A stretch of DNA of 64,000 nucleotides from Alkalihalobacillus sp. CinArs1. Its GTDB lineage: Bacteria > Bacillota > Bacilli > Bacillales > Guptibacillaceae. The stretch spans positions 1,054,001 through 1,118,000 of the forward strand of contig NZ_CANDOB010000001.1 of NCBI RefSeq assembly GCF_947387515.1. Direction: 5' to 3'. The notes below the pieces were generated by a model, which saw only the letters and a program-made list of their open reading frames with translations, ran no database searches and was not told the origin of the DNA. Shown piece by piece: positions 8,395-16,971 of the stretch. Both the position numbers and the translations under genes were made by a program. Position 1 is the stretch's first letter. Every line of letters begins with the position of its first letter.

Positions 8395-9363
8395 CTAATA
8401 GTTCAGCTTATACTTCCTCGCTTTATTTTCTCCGACATACCCGAGATTCAGCTCTCTCAAAATCCTTTTGGCTGCATCACTAGACTCCATCTTCAAAAAC
8501 CTTCTTATCTCTTGATTCGTAACCCATTCATCCACCAACAAAGCATAATCCCTCAGCGCTTCCAGATGAGCATCCCTCGAAACCTCTCCACAATTCATAC
8601 AACACCACCTCCCATGGAGTCTCTTCATCGGTAAATAGCCACATCGAGGACAGTGAACGCCATCTAAAAGATCAGACCGGGTAAGTGAGAACCTCTTTAA
8701 AACATCGATTTCAAGTGGGGTGTGGTGCTTTACGAGCAGGCGTCCTAATCTTTTCACCTCTTTTATCGATAGCATTTCATTCTGATACTTCCTATCAAAC
8801 TCTTTTATTTTTGTAGGAAGGTAATCACTTTTAATCACTTGAGTAGCTATTTTTTTTACTTCGTTCGTTGCTTTAACAACTGTGCTTTTATTACTTATAA
8901 CGACGAGGGTTTCAATAGGTAGACCGGAAATTCGATGCTGCCTCATAAACGTTAGTAATTGTATCTGCTGTCGCCTAACCTGGGTTAAGGGATCCGGGAA
9001 TGCTTCTTCCACCTCACCATTCCTTGACGTTCTAATAAGTTGGTTAAAAACTGGATCAAATAACAAAGTGCCAGAAATATTTTTAACTTCTATCACTAGT
9101 AAGTAATACTGAGTTACGACCAATGAGTCGATTTGGAAATAAAATGAGCCGTTAGCGATGCGAATATCATGATAAACGGTATGGTCTTTGCTATTCAGAA
9201 AACTAAGCGGAAAATCTAGCGAACGTTCTCCTTGAAAACCAGCTTTATGAATCGCTACTTGTTCTCTGACTTCTTCTATTATTGGCAGGTGTGCAGGGAG
9301 ACGTTTCATAAGAGCAGTTAGTTTGAGGAGATAATGCGGGGTGTTTCGATTTTTGGCTATCAC
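8395..9363 (-). CDS. NERD-domain (nuclease-related) protein with C-terminal zinc ribbon
   Basis: A 322-residue protein. Residues about 40-150 form a NERD domain, a PD-(D/E)XK-like fold. Visible core residues are the early GERSLD, then FQIDSLVV (Asp) and LLVIEVKN (Glu-x-Lys). Near residue 245 a zinc ribbon begins (CPRCGYLP ... CCMNCG), followed by a helical C-terminal region ending KARKYKLNY. NERD proteins are thought to act on DNA, but activity is mostly unproved. The start is a GTG with GAAAGGA 11 bases upstream, a little far; an internal ATG at residue 18 has no ribosome site. It stands alone next to the repeat array. Confidence 0.78.
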   Translation of the reverse strand: MIAKNRNTPHYLLKLTALMKRLPAHLPIIEEVREQVAIHKAGFQGERSLDFPLSFLNSKDHTVYHDIRIANGSFYFQIDSLVVTQYYLLVIEVKNISGTLLFDPVFNQLIRTSRNGEVEEAFPDPLTQVRRQQIQLLTFMRQHRISGLPIETLVVISNKSTVVKATNEVKKIATQVIKSDYLPTKIKEFDRKYQNEMLSIKEVKRLGRLLVKHHTPLEIDVLKRFSLTRSDLLDGVHCPRCGYLPMKRLHGRWCCMNCGEVSRDAHLEALRDYALLVDEWVTNQEIRRFLKMESSDAAKRILRELNLGYVGENKARKYKLNY

Positions 9364-9433
9364 GTTTTCTTCAGTCCTTTCATCTATTCACCTAACTAAC
9401 ATTCTCCTCAACTCCCTCCACTCCTCCTCAATA

Positions 9434-9468
9434 AAAAAAGACCTCCCTCCAAAAGAGGGAAGCCTTCG
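9434..9468 (-). terminator. Terminator of ilvD
   Basis: An imperfect hairpin (AAGGCTTCCCTC against GAGGG-AGGTCTT, two mismatches) is followed by a seven-base T-run on the minus strand. Confidence 0.6.
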
Positions 9469-9470
9469 TG

Positions 9471-11165
9471 CTATTCAATATCCAAATCCGTTACTGCGCC
9501 TTTGGCAGAGGAAGATACTAATCTTGCATATTTTCCTAGAATACCAGTTTTGTAACGTAGTTCTGGTCGGACCCATTCGGCTTTACGTTTTTCAAGTTCG
9601 AGATCTGTTACGTTGAAATTGATTTCTTGCGTATCGCTGTCGATCGTAATTGTGTCGCCTTCTTTTAGCAATCCGATGGGGCCGCCAACGAATGCTTCTG
9701 GAGAAACGTGGCCGATCACGAATCCGTGAGAACCACCAGAAAATCGACCGTCAGTTAGCAGCGCGACTTTTCCGCCGAGACCTCTACCGACGATCATCGC
9801 TGTGATCGAAAGCATCTCAGGCATTCCAGGTCCGCCCTTTGGTCCAACGTTTCGAATAACGAGAACATCGCCTTCTTTGATCTCGTTGTTTTCAATCGCG
9901 GTTGTTGCTTCTGCCTCACTGTCGTAAACACGTGCTGGGCCTTCGAAACGACTGATTTTCTGGCCAGACATTTTGGCAACGGCACCTTCAGGGGCTAGGT
10001 TACCTCGAAGCACGACAAGTGGACCGTTCGGCTTAATCGGATTGTTGAGTGGCTTGATGACGACTTGTCCTTCCGTTAGAGACTCCACTTCAGCTAAATT
10101 TTCAGCGACCGTTTTACCCGTAACAGTGAGACAATCTCCGTGGAGAAGACCATGTTCATGAAGCAACTTCATGACTGCTGGGACCCCGCCGATTTCATAT
10201 AGATCTTGCATGACATATTTACCGCTCGGTTTCATATCAGCAATGTGAGGAACGCGCTCACGTACAGTTTCAAAATCATCGAGAGTAAGGTCAACACCAG
10301 CTGAATGCGCCATTGCAGTTAGATGAAGAAACGCATTTGTCGATCCTCCAAGTGCCATGACAACGGTAATCGCATTTTCAAAAGCTTTCTTTGTCATGAT
10401 GTCGCGTGGGTAAATATCCTTTTCTAACAGATTCACGACTAATTCCCCTGCTTGGCGACATTCTGATTCTTTGTAGTCGTTAACGGCAGGTGTTGAAGAA
10501 GAACCTGGGATACTCATGCCGAGCGCTTCAACAGCAGATGCCATCGTATTCGCCGTGTACATTCCTCCACATGCCCCTGCTCCCGGGCAGGCATTGCATT
10601 CTACTTTGTGTAGTTCTTCTTCATTAATATTTCCTTCTTGATATTGGCCGACTGCTTCGAACGAAGAAACGATGTCGATGTCGTTTCCGTTCAGCTTTCC
10701 GGGCTGAATCGTACCGCCATATACATAAACGGAAGGGATGTTCATTCTTCCGATCGCCATCATACATCCCGGGGTCGTTTTATCACATCCGCCAATCGCT
10801 ACGATACCATCTAAGCGTTCAGCATTTGTAACCGTCTCGATTGAATCAGCGATAATTTCACGGCTAGGAAGAGAATAAAACATGCCTTCATGTCCCATCG
10901 CAATTCCATCTGATACCGTGATCGTATTGAAAATCATAGGGGCTCCACCATTATCTCTAGCCCCACCTTTTGCTTCCCTAGCAAGCTTATCGATATGTAC
11001 GTTACACGGCGTTACTTCGCTCCATGTACTTGCTACGCCGATCATAGGCTTTTTAAAATCCTCATCTGTAAATCCAACCGCTCGAAGCATAGAGCGATTT
11101 GGAACCCTGTTGACACCCTCACTGATCACTTTACTTCGGATGCGTAAATCTTTTTTTTCTGTCAT
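9471..11165 (-). CDS. ilvD: Dihydroxy-acid dehydratase
   Basis: A 564-residue enzyme that dehydrates 2,3-dihydroxy-3-methylvalerate and -isovalerate in the pathway to isoleucine, valine, leucine and pantothenate. The expected iron-sulphur cysteines are seen at Cys54 (VTPCNVH), Cys127 (GGCDKTTPG) and Cys199 ([11 protein letters not shown]). Length is normal. I chose ATG 11165 with AAAGGG eight bases before it; a GTG three codons earlier is possible. The rest of the ilv-leu operon is not in the window, so this is a lone ilvD. A cre-like site (one mismatch) lies in the leader. Confidence 0.96.
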   Translation of the reverse strand: MTEKKDLRIRSKVISEGVNRVPNRSMLRAVGFTDEDFKKPMIGVASTWSEVTPCNVHIDKLAREAKGGARDNGGAPMIFNTITVSDGIAMGHEGMFYSLPSREIIADSIETVTNAERLDGIVAIGGCDKTTPGCMMAIGRMNIPSVYVYGGTIQPGKLNGNDIDIVSSFEAVGQYQEGNINEEELHKVECNACPGAGACGGMYTANTMASAVEALGMSIPGSSSTPAVNDYKESECRQAGELVVNLLEKDIYPRDIMTKKAFENAITVVMALGGSTNAFLHLTAMAHSAGVDLTLDDFETVRERVPHIADMKPSGKYVMQDLYEIGGVPAVMKLLHEHGLLHGDCLTVTGKTVAENLAEVESLTEGQVVIKPLNNPIKPNGPLVVLRGNLAPEGAVAKMSGQKISRFEGPARVYDSEAEATTAIENNEIKEGDVLVIRNVGPKGGPGMPEMLSITAMIVGRGLGGKVALLTDGRFSGGSHGFVIGHVSPEAFVGGPIGLLKEGDTITIDSDTQEINFNVTDLELEKRKAEWVRPELRYKTGILGKYARLVSSSAKGAVTDLDIE

Positions 11166-11290
11166 TCTTCTCACCCTTTCTCCTTGCGTGAAAATTAATA
11201 ATTTTGTTTATTCAAAATTTATATTCTTTGATAATACTAGTTTTCAGCTCCTTCTGCAAACCATTATCAGAATTTTTACGAAACATTTTA

Positions 11291-11305
11291 TAGTAAGCGT
11301 TTTCT
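11291..11305 (-). promoter_or_regulatory. cre-like site upstream of ilvD
   Basis: TAGTAAGCGTTTTCT differs from WTGNAANCGNWNNCW at one fixed position. It lies about 125 bp before the ilvD ATG. CcpA control of branched-chain synthesis is known in Bacillus. No T-box motif was found in this leader. Confidence 0.35.
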
Positions 11306-11350
11306 AACCAATTATTACCTGAAGAAATGTCTTTTGATTAACGGTATAAC

Positions 11351-11400
11351 ATGTTACTATTAAGTCACATAATAAATGTTACCTTTAAGTCACATTATAA
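11351..11400 (+). repeat. Two adjacent 25-bp direct repeats before the ArsR-SRPBCC gene (candidate operator)
   Basis: Two abutting 25-bp units (11351-11375 and 11376-11400) are identical at 22 of 25 positions. Both share ATGTTAC, then TTAAGTCACAT, then ATAA. They end just before the GGGGTGA ribosome site of the regulator gene. A weak promoter (TTGATT, 18 bp, TATTAA) would overlap the first copy. This is a likely self-regulation site of the ArsR-type protein. Confidence 0.6.
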
Positions 11401-11416
11401 GTTGGGGTGATAAAAT

Positions 11417-12226
11417 TTGACCAATGATGAGGAGTTAACCGCGACCTTTAAAGCACTAACTCATCCTACAAGGAGAGAAATTCTCGACCTATTGAAAGAC
11501 GGCCCAAAAACGACCGGGTATTTAGATGAGCAGTTTGAAGACATTAGTCGTTATGCGGTCATGAAACACCTATCTCAACTAGAAGAAGCGAATTTGGTCC
11601 TTGTACGGCGAGAAGGGCGTTCGAGGATGAATTACTTGAACGCAGTTCCGATTCAACGAATGTATGACCGCTGGATGGACAAGTATCAGGCAATGAACGC
11701 TTCTTCCCTATTATCATTAAAATCTACTCTTGAAAGGGGTACAAACAAAATGGAAACTCAAGGATACAAGCATGACACATTTCAAATCGAGCAAGAAATT
11801 CGTATTCAAGCACCGATCGACCAAGTGTTTAAATCGCTAACAGAAGATATCAATTCTTGGTGGGCATATCGACTTTGCGGGGAAGGATCGACCCTCTCTT
11901 TTGAGCCAGAGGTTGGCGGTCGTTTTATAGAAGTCGGCGCATCGGGTGAGGCAGGCGCGTTATGGGGAACGATTACGTTCATCAACGCACCGTATGAGAT
12001 TCGATTAAATGGCTTATTGGGCATGCAAGGAGCAGTTAATAGTGCATATAGCTATAAGCTTCGTGAAGAAGATGGAGAAACCGTCATTGCGTTATCTCAT
12101 CATGCTTCAGGCTTACTTGATCCTGAATGGCACTCTGCTCATGATGGAGGCTGGAAGGAACTACTCGGTACGTTCTTAAAACAGTATGTAGAAGAAGGTA
12201 TGACATATCGTGAGCTTCAAAAATGA
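11417..12226 (+). CDS. ArsR-type winged-helix regulator fused to an SRPBCC (AHSA1-like) domain
   Basis: A 269-residue two-domain protein. Residues 1-90 are an ArsR-family winged helix (FKALTHPTRREILDLLKDGP). Residues from about 120 form an AHSA1/SRPBCC ligand-binding fold (EIRIQAPIDQVFKSL, then VGGRFIEVG), usually separate in other genomes. The TTG start follows GGGGTGA by six bases. Tandem 25-bp repeats lie right upstream. The next gene, another SRPBCC protein, overlaps by four bases (ATGA), so the two are translationally coupled. The inference is that a small hydrophobic ligand bound by the C-terminal domain controls DNA binding. The ligand is unknown. Confidence 0.85.
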   Translation: MTNDEELTATFKALTHPTRREILDLLKDGPKTTGYLDEQFEDISRYAVMKHLSQLEEANLVLVRREGRSRMNYLNAVPIQRMYDRWMDKYQAMNASSLLSLKSTLERGTNKMETQGYKHDTFQIEQEIRIQAPIDQVFKSLTEDINSWWAYRLCGEGSTLSFEPEVGGRFIEVGASGEAGALWGTITFINAPYEIRLNGLLGMQGAVNSAYSYKLREEDGETVIALSHHASGLLDPEWHSAHDGGWKELLGTFLKQYVEEGMTYRELQK

Positions 12227-12666
12227 TGGTGATTAAAACTGAACGAGTCATCAACCGTGATCCCTCTGTCGTATTCGACTATATCTCGAACTTCGAAAAT
12301 AACCCTGTCTGGCAAGGCGGAATGATTGAAGCAGCTTTCACTTCTGAAGGCCCACTTCAGGAAGGGTCAACTTACGACCAAACCGCAACGTTTCTAGGCA
12401 AACGAATCATCACCTCATTCGTTGTCACTCGTTTTGAACCTAATACGTGTATTCAAATAGAAAGTGTAACGAGCACGTTTCCGATCAAAGTAACGAGGTC
12501 TGTTGAAGCGGCTGAAGAGGGGTGTCTAGTAAGGGCAGTTGTTGAAGGTAATCCTGGCGGGCTTTTCAAGCTCGCAACTCCTCTGTTAAAAAAGATGGTG
12601 CACCGTTCAGTTGATCAAGATTATCAAAACTTAAAAAACATTCTAGAAAAGCCGGTTCTCGAGTAG
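12223..12666 (+). CDS. SRPBCC-family (polyketide cyclase/dehydrase-like) protein
   Basis: A 147-residue single-domain protein of the START/SRPBCC fold, which forms a deep pocket for hydrophobic ligands. It opens with IKTERVINRDPSVVFDYISNFENNPVWQGG, a typical first strand and helix pair in this family, broken here only for reading. It overlaps the upstream fusion regulator by four bases and ends inside its own terminator stem. With the regulator it forms a two-gene unit, perhaps for sensing and binding or modifying the same compound. No catalytic residues can be assigned. Confidence 0.78.
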   Translation: MMVIKTERVINRDPSVVFDYISNFENNPVWQGGMIEAAFTSEGPLQEGSTYDQTATFLGKRIITSFVVTRFEPNTCIQIESVTSTFPIKVTRSVEAAEEGCLVRAVVEGNPGGLFKLATPLLKKMVHRSVDQDYQNLKNILEKPVLE

Positions 12667-12681
12667 AACCGGCTTTGTTTT
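12647..12681 (+). terminator. Terminator of the ArsR-SRPBCC operon (also faces DUF1540)
   Basis: Stem AAAGCCGGTTCT/AGAACCGGCTTT with a short loop containing the stop codon of the SRPBCC gene, then TTTT. An A-run on the other side lets it work weakly on the minus strand. Confidence 0.8.
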
Positions 12682-12687
12682 GGTGTC

Positions 12688-12846
12688 TTATAGAACACCA
12701 GGTTCAAACGTTTTACAATCGGTTTCCTCACTGTTGCTCGCTTTCTTCCCCTTGTGACTCACAACATAGATTTCGTCCGCCTCGCATTTTCTACCATCAC
12801 GGTTATGAACACAGTTTGCAACCTCACATAGTACATCTAATGCCAT
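12688..12846 (-). CDS. DUF1540 small cysteine-rich protein
   Basis: A 52-residue protein with four cysteines, two in the pattern CEVANCVHNRDGRKC and one near the C-terminus (TDCKTF). This matches DUF1540, a short putative metal-binding domain common in Bacilli. The longer open frame to 12936 is rejected because a near-perfect AAGGAGGTGAG lies before the ATG at 12846. The frame between is not conserved-looking. The function is unknown; a structural zinc site is likely. It converges on the SRPBCC gene and diverges from the MFS gene. Confidence 0.75.
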   Translation of the reverse strand: MALDVLCEVANCVHNRDGRKCEADEIYVVSHKGKKASNSEETDCKTFEPGVL

Positions 12847-13006
12847 GTTTCTCACCTCCTTATGGTTAAGATGAGCATAAAGTATTTTTTTCATGCAGGT
12901 GGCACCGTTTATCCTCGCTATCTTCACAATAGACAAATATAACCTGATTTTTTTACGGCGTTACATGATATGATGGTAGAAATATTATGAGATTGAGGGA
13001 ACAGCT

Positions 13007-14206
13007 ATGTGGAGAAATAAAAATGTATGGATTCTCTTAATGGGGGAATTTGTTGCCGGGCTTGGACTATGGCTTGGTATCATCGGTAACCTTGAATTTA
13101 TGCAAGAAAAAGTACCATCAGATTTTATGAAAGCCGTCATTCTAGCAGCGGGACTGTTAGCTGGTGTTGCGATCGGTCCACTTGCCGGACGAATAACGGA
13201 CCAAGTTAAAAAGAAAACCGTCATGCTTATGGCTGGATTTGTACGTTCATTGAGCGTTGTTTTTATGTTGATCGCGATCCAGACCGGATCTGTTCTCTGG
13301 ATGGTTGTTTTCTTAGTAATGGTTCAACTGGCAGCAGCTTTTTATTTTCCTGCACTTCAGGCAGCCATTCCTCTTATCGTGAAAGAAAAAGATTTACTTC
13401 AGATGAACGGAGTCCATATGAACGTCTCTACATTATCACGGATTCTAGGAACAGCAGTTGCAGGGATCTTTCTTGCGATCATGTCTCTCAGTATGATGTA
13501 CACAATGTCGTTAGTCGCTTATTTACTGTTGTTCGTTTTAACCTTTTTCATAAAAATTGATGAAAATAAAGAAACGGGAGCTGCTATTTCTAAAGGTCAG
13601 AGCGGGTTTAAAGACTTGTTCCCTATCGTGAAAGAGCTACCGATCGTCATGATGACGCTTATCATGACGATGGTTCCATTGTTATTCATCGGGGGATTTA
13701 ACCTGTTGGTCATCAACATAAGTGAACTACAAGACAATACATTGATTAAAAGCTGGATCTACACAGCTGAAGGCATCGCATTTATGATCGGAGCATTCAC
13801 TGTAAAACGCTTCGCTCATAACTTATCTCCGTACACCATTTTGTTTGTATTTTCATTTATTATCGGATTGTCACAGCTCTTGTTATTCTTTGCATGGGTT
13901 CCTGTACTTTCTGTAGTTGCATTTGCAATCTTTGGATTTTCAGTCGGATGCTTTTTTCCAACCGCTGCGACGATCTTCCAAACAAGAGTACCAAAAGAAT
14001 ACCACGGAAGGTTCTTTTCGTTCCGAAACATGCTCGACCGAATCATCTTCCAAGTTGTGCTCTTGTTAACAGGTCTTATGTTAGATTTGATCGGCCTGCA
14101 GTTGATGTGCGTTATGTTCGGTATCCTATCGATCACAATTACCGTTACCTTTTTCACAAAATATAAAGCTGGTCAAAAAGCCAATTTAACAATCAAAGTA
14201 AGCTAA
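13007..14206 (+). CDS. MFS transporter, probable drug/metabolite exporter
   Basis: A 399-residue membrane protein with about 12 hydrophobic segments and a central charged loop near residues 190-205, the layout of a two-half major facilitator. The loop between segments 2 and 3 carries GRITDQVKKKTVM, a version of the MFS motif A (G-x-x-x-D-R-x-x-R/K). The protein resembles the MFS_3/enterobactin-exporter-like group. GAGGGA lies before the ATG. The substrate cannot be told. It is followed by 75 bp and then the repeat-protein gene on the same strand. Confidence 0.82.
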   Translation: MWRNKNVWILLMGEFVAGLGLWLGIIGNLEFMQEKVPSDFMKAVILAAGLLAGVAIGPLAGRITDQVKKKTVMLMAGFVRSLSVVFMLIAIQTGSVLWMVVFLVMVQLAAAFYFPALQAAIPLIVKEKDLLQMNGVHMNVSTLSRILGTAVAGIFLAIMSLSMMYTMSLVAYLLLFVLTFFIKIDENKETGAAISKGQSGFKDLFPIVKELPIVMMTLIMTMVPLLFIGGFNLLVINISELQDNTLIKSWIYTAEGIAFMIGAFTVKRFAHNLSPYTILFVFSFIIGLSQLLLFFAWVPVLSVVAFAIFGFSVGCFFPTAATIFQTRVPKEYHGRFFSFRNMLDRIIFQVVLLLTGLMLDLIGLQLMCVMFGILSITITVTFFTKYKAGQKANLTIKVS

Positions 14207-14281
14207 CGACTCAACTTTCGAACCAAACAGAGGGAAATTGTATACACTATGTTAGGACTACTATAGAGTAGGCGATTTTCA

Positions 14282-14818
14282 ATGGACAATCAAACAAAGG
14301 CTGTATTAGGTTCCTGGATCCAAGCGATAGGAACCATTTTGGCTGCAACTGGCAGTACACCATTTAAATCATTGAGTGACGAGCTAAAGAATGCCCTTAA
14401 CCTGATTGGAAACGTCATGCAAGGTACAGGCAATGCTTTGATTGCAGATACCGTTGAAACCTTTAATCTGAATAAAGTAGGAAACCAGATTCAAGCGGTT
14501 GGTAATTCAACAGTTGTCGCTGGCATCCTCATAGACAGTAATTCACGCATCAGTCAGATCCTCAATATTGATGGAAACTGGCTCCAGGCGCTTGGAGGAA
14601 GTGCATCGCTTGGGGATGCTTTCGAACAAACGCCTTCAGAGGAACAACTTTATAATATCTATGGGAACTTACTTCAGGTCATCGGTAACTCACTCCAAGC
14701 TGTATCAGGAGCCCAAGAACTTAAAGGCAAAGAAGCACAGAATCTCAATGTAGTGGGTAGTTGGATCCAAGCAGTTGGATCTGTCATTTCAGCCATCGGC
14801 CAAACTAAATATCCGTAA
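14282..14818 (+). CDS. DUF6944-like repeat protein
   Basis: A 178-residue protein built from a short recurring motif G-[NS]-x-[ILM]-Q-x-[IVLT]-G. Copies are at residues 10-17 (GSWIQAIG), 43-50 (GNVMQGTG), 67-74 (GNQIQAVG), 98-105 (GNWLQALG), 128-135 (GNLLQVIG) and 159-166 (GSWIQAVG), mostly 24-33 residues apart. It has no signal peptide and is not strongly hydrophobic. I recognise the pattern as the repetitive family DUF6944 of Bacillaceae, with no known role. The first and last motifs are almost identical. It may form a regular amphipathic bundle. A strong terminator follows. Confidence 0.7.
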   Translation: MDNQTKAVLGSWIQAIGTILAATGSTPFKSLSDELKNALNLIGNVMQGTGNALIADTVETFNLNKVGNQIQAVGNSTVVAGILIDSNSRISQILNIDGNWLQALGGSASLGDAFEQTPSEEQLYNIYGNLLQVIGNSLQAVSGAQELKGKEAQNLNVVGSWIQAVGSVISAIGQTKYP

Positions 14819-14820
14819 AT

Positions 14821-14853
14821 AAAAAAATCCCTGGTGGAAGCACCAGGGGTTTT
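14821..14853. terminator. Bidirectional terminator between DUF6944 and the PfpI-like gene
   Basis: Stem CCCTGGTG/CACCAGGG with loop GAAG, A-run on the left and T-run on the right. Confidence 0.85.
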
Positions 14854-14857
14854 AGCA

Positions 14858-15409
14858 TTATCGCAGTAGCGTTAAGAATTCCTTCATAAATTGTGGCAAG
14901 TCAGGCCATGCTTGTCCTGACACAAGGTTACGATGCGTGTGGACCTGTTCTTCGCTATATGTAGCTCCACAAGCTGTAACGTCTGGTTTACATGCTGGGT
15001 AAGCTGTATACTCTCTTCCTTCCATCACATCAGACACGACACTCAGCACTTGTGCTGCGTGGCATATCGCTCCTACAGGCTTATTTTCTTCAAAAAAGTG
15101 ACGTAGAATATTCGGCACATGCTCATCAAGTCGGATATACTCTGGTGCACGTCCACCTGGAATGATCAATCCATCAAAATCAGAAGGATCGATTTCTTTA
15201 AATGAAGTATGCGCTTCGATTCCATATGCAGGCTTTTCTACATACGTCTCCATCTCTCCAGTGAAATCGTGACAAACCGTCTGCAATTTCTTCGCTGATG
15301 GGGCAGCAATCGTCACTTCTAACCCTTCCTCTAGACAACGATAATACGGATAGAACACTTCAAGCGCCTCGACAGCATCGCCAGTGATCATCAACACTTT
15401 TTTGCTCAT
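14858..15409 (-). CDS. DJ-1/PfpI-family protein (glutamine amidotransferase-like fold)
   Basis: A 183-residue single-domain protein of the DJ-1/PfpI superfamily. The nucleophile elbow is seen as GAICHAAQVL, with the reactive Cys next to a His, and the first strand is KKVLMITGDAVEALEVFYPY. GLIIPGGRAPEYIR supplies the usual glycine-rich turn. Members act as proteases, chaperones or glyoxalase/deglycase-type detoxifying enzymes; which applies here cannot be read from sequence. It is a single gene with a terminator after it. The upstream 296 bp hold no gene, only the terminator of the SDR gene. Confidence 0.82.
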   Translation of the reverse strand: MSKKVLMITGDAVEALEVFYPYYRCLEEGLEVTIAAPSAKKLQTVCHDFTGEMETYVEKPAYGIEAHTSFKEIDPSDFDGLIIPGGRAPEYIRLDEHVPNILRHFFEENKPVGAICHAAQVLSVVSDVMEGREYTAYPACKPDVTACGATYSEEQVHTHRNLVSGQAWPDLPQFMKEFLTLLR

Positions 15410-15649
15410 TGAAAAGCACCTCCACCTTAGTTATTACGTCAATTCCATACCCTTATTTTGAAATGAACTAACTCAAATAACGTTTTATTTAAAACCGTTT
15501 TTACATTATATAAGGAAATAGTGAGTGCTTATATCAAAACATCCCAAAATTGGGATTAGCAAAAGCGTTCACGGCGAGGAAAAATTCAGCAAGAAAGCGG
15601 CTTCGTTCAATCAGACAATCAAAAAATGAAGCATCTACTTAAAATAGTA

Positions 15650-15677
15650 AGATCCCCTCCTGCATCAGAGGGGATCT
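15650..15677 (-). terminator. Terminator of the SDR gene
   Basis: Perfect 10-bp stem AGATCCCCTC/GAGGGGATCT with an 8-base loop. On the minus strand it is followed by an interrupted T-rich tract. The rest of 15410-15705 shows no gene or clear signal. Confidence 0.65.
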
Positions 15678-15705
15678 GTTTTAATTCATACCTTTATATC
15701 TCAAC

Positions 15706-16404
15706 CTACCAATCAATCTCTTTACGATCTCTATAGAACTTCCCTGTCGTTGTCACATCTCCAAGAGAAAGCCATACCGCAGTATCCGCCCCATCGGTCA
15801 CAGATCTCATTGCACCTTCTCCGCCCATAGCTGTTTTAACCCAGCCTGGACACATAGCATTGACTTTGATCCCTTTATCTCGAAGCGCATCGGCTAATTG
15901 AATCGTAACGATGTTCAATGCGGCTTTAGATAATGAGTAAGCAGGATGTGACTCTCCAATGCTGTTACCAGAACCAAGACCGCTCGATACATTGATAACT
16001 CGACCGTCTTCACTATTCTTAAGTAAAGAAATCAATGCCTGCGTTAAATATAATGGACCGTACGTATTCGTCTCCATCGTTTTTGAAAGAGTTTCACGGT
16101 CAAGTTCCAATACAGTAAAATCTTGATCGATGAAGATTCCTGCATTGTTAATGAGAATATCGAGTTTATGAAAATCTTTGTAAACTTCGCTATACAGATG
16201 CTTTATACTACTATCACTTGTTATGTCTAGTTCATAAAAATGAACGTCGAGGCCCTCATCTTTTAAATCCTTCATCGCTTTTACGCCTTTATCTTTATCT
16301 CTTGCAGTCATGAGAACTGTGACGCCTTGCTTCCCTAACTGCCGTGCGATTTCAAAACCTATCCCTCTATTTGAACCAGTTACAAGTGCAGTTTTCGTAC
16401 CCAA
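15706..16404 (-). CDS. SDR-family oxidoreductase
   Basis: A classical short-chain dehydrogenase of about 232 residues. It has the cofactor motif TGSNRGIG, the structural motif NNAG, the catalytic Ser (INVSSG) and AYSLSK (Tyr-x-x-x-Lys), then CPGWVKTAMGG. An Arg after the first glycine motif suggests NADP(H), like carbonyl reductases that act on small aldehydes and ketones. An earlier TTG at 16413 touches the GAGGAG ribosome site, so I chose TTG 16404, nine bases downstream of it. The substrate is unknown. It is monocistronic. Confidence 0.85.
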   Translation of the reverse strand: MGTKTALVTGSNRGIGFEIARQLGKQGVTVLMTARDKDKGVKAMKDLKDEGLDVHFYELDITSDSSIKHLYSEVYKDFHKLDILINNAGIFIDQDFTVLELDRETLSKTMETNTYGPLYLTQALISLLKNSEDGRVINVSSGLGSGNSIGESHPAYSLSKAALNIVTIQLADALRDKGIKVNAMCPGWVKTAMGGEGAMRSVTDGADTAVWLSLGDVTTTGKFYRDRKEIDW

Positions 16405-16536
16405 TTGCCTCAACTCCTCATGTCCTAAGTAGGTATCTCATATCCTTTCCACAAATCGCTTCGAAAAAAACGTGTTGGACGACGGAAATATATTTTTTAC
16501 AATTCTATCAATAAGTATAGCCCGAGAATCTAAACG

Positions 16537-16562
16537 AAAAAACCACCTTTAGTGGTGGTTTT
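16537..16562 (-). terminator. Terminator of the AraC-DUF1761 unit
   Basis: Stem AAACCACC/GGTGGTTT with a short loop, followed on the minus strand by a T-run. It overlaps the stop codon region of the DUF1761 gene. Confidence 0.7.
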
Positions 16563-16956
16563 AGTTCGTAAACATTCCATGTAACGCGCCAAGTAAAGTA
16601 AAGACAACAAGGTGATCACCTATCGCAATATAGAAAGCTCTTCTACTCATCAATCCAAACTTGTGGTTCTTCAAATATAAAAATGTGATGATCGTACCAA
16701 TTAAGAGCCCTATCCCTAACCCCGATAATATTCCAGTCGTTCCGCTTATCGAAACAAATAACGCTACGATGAATGAAGAGACGAATGCCGTTATCACCGC
16801 AATGACGTATTTCAATGGACCTGCTGAAGCTTGTTGTAAAAATTGTTCATTTCCACTTTTCTTTTTATCGGATAATAACACTGAATAATAAATGCCTCCA
16901 TAAATCATATAAAGTAGTCCACCTGCAATAATACCGATAATACTGATCGACAACAC
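16561..16956 (-). CDS. DUF1761 small membrane protein
   Basis: A 131-residue protein with four hydrophobic segments: residues 3-25, about 50-70, 75-93 and 108-130. The segment order and the RAFYIAIGDHLVVFTLLGAL end match DUF1761, a membrane family of unknown role. It starts 15 bases after the AraC-type gene on the same strand, with an AATAGGGGGAAT ribosome site. The pair looks co-transcribed. A role in response to the ligand of the neighbouring regulator is inference only. Confidence 0.72.
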   Translation of the reverse strand: MLSISIIGIIAGGLLYMIYGGIYYSVLLSDKKKSGNEQFLQQASAGPLKYVIAVITAFVSSFIVALFVSISGTTGILSGLGIGLLIGTIITFLYLKNHKFGLMSRRAFYIAIGDHLVVFTLLGALHGMFTN

Positions 16957-16971
16957 TCTGATTCCCCCTAT

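Noticed and set aside
8287-8634. 115-codon open frame through the repeat array
   Set aside because: Its start is in the phased repeat, giving repeated YIGEI-like residues, and its end overlaps the NERD gene on the other strand; no ribosome site.
11260-11290. CodY-box-like A/T-rich stretch before ilvD
   Set aside because: Match to the 15-bp CodY motif is too weak to support.
12847-12936. N-terminal extension of the DUF1540 protein
   Set aside because: A strong AAGGAGG site precedes the internal ATG at 12846, and the extension covers the upstream leader.
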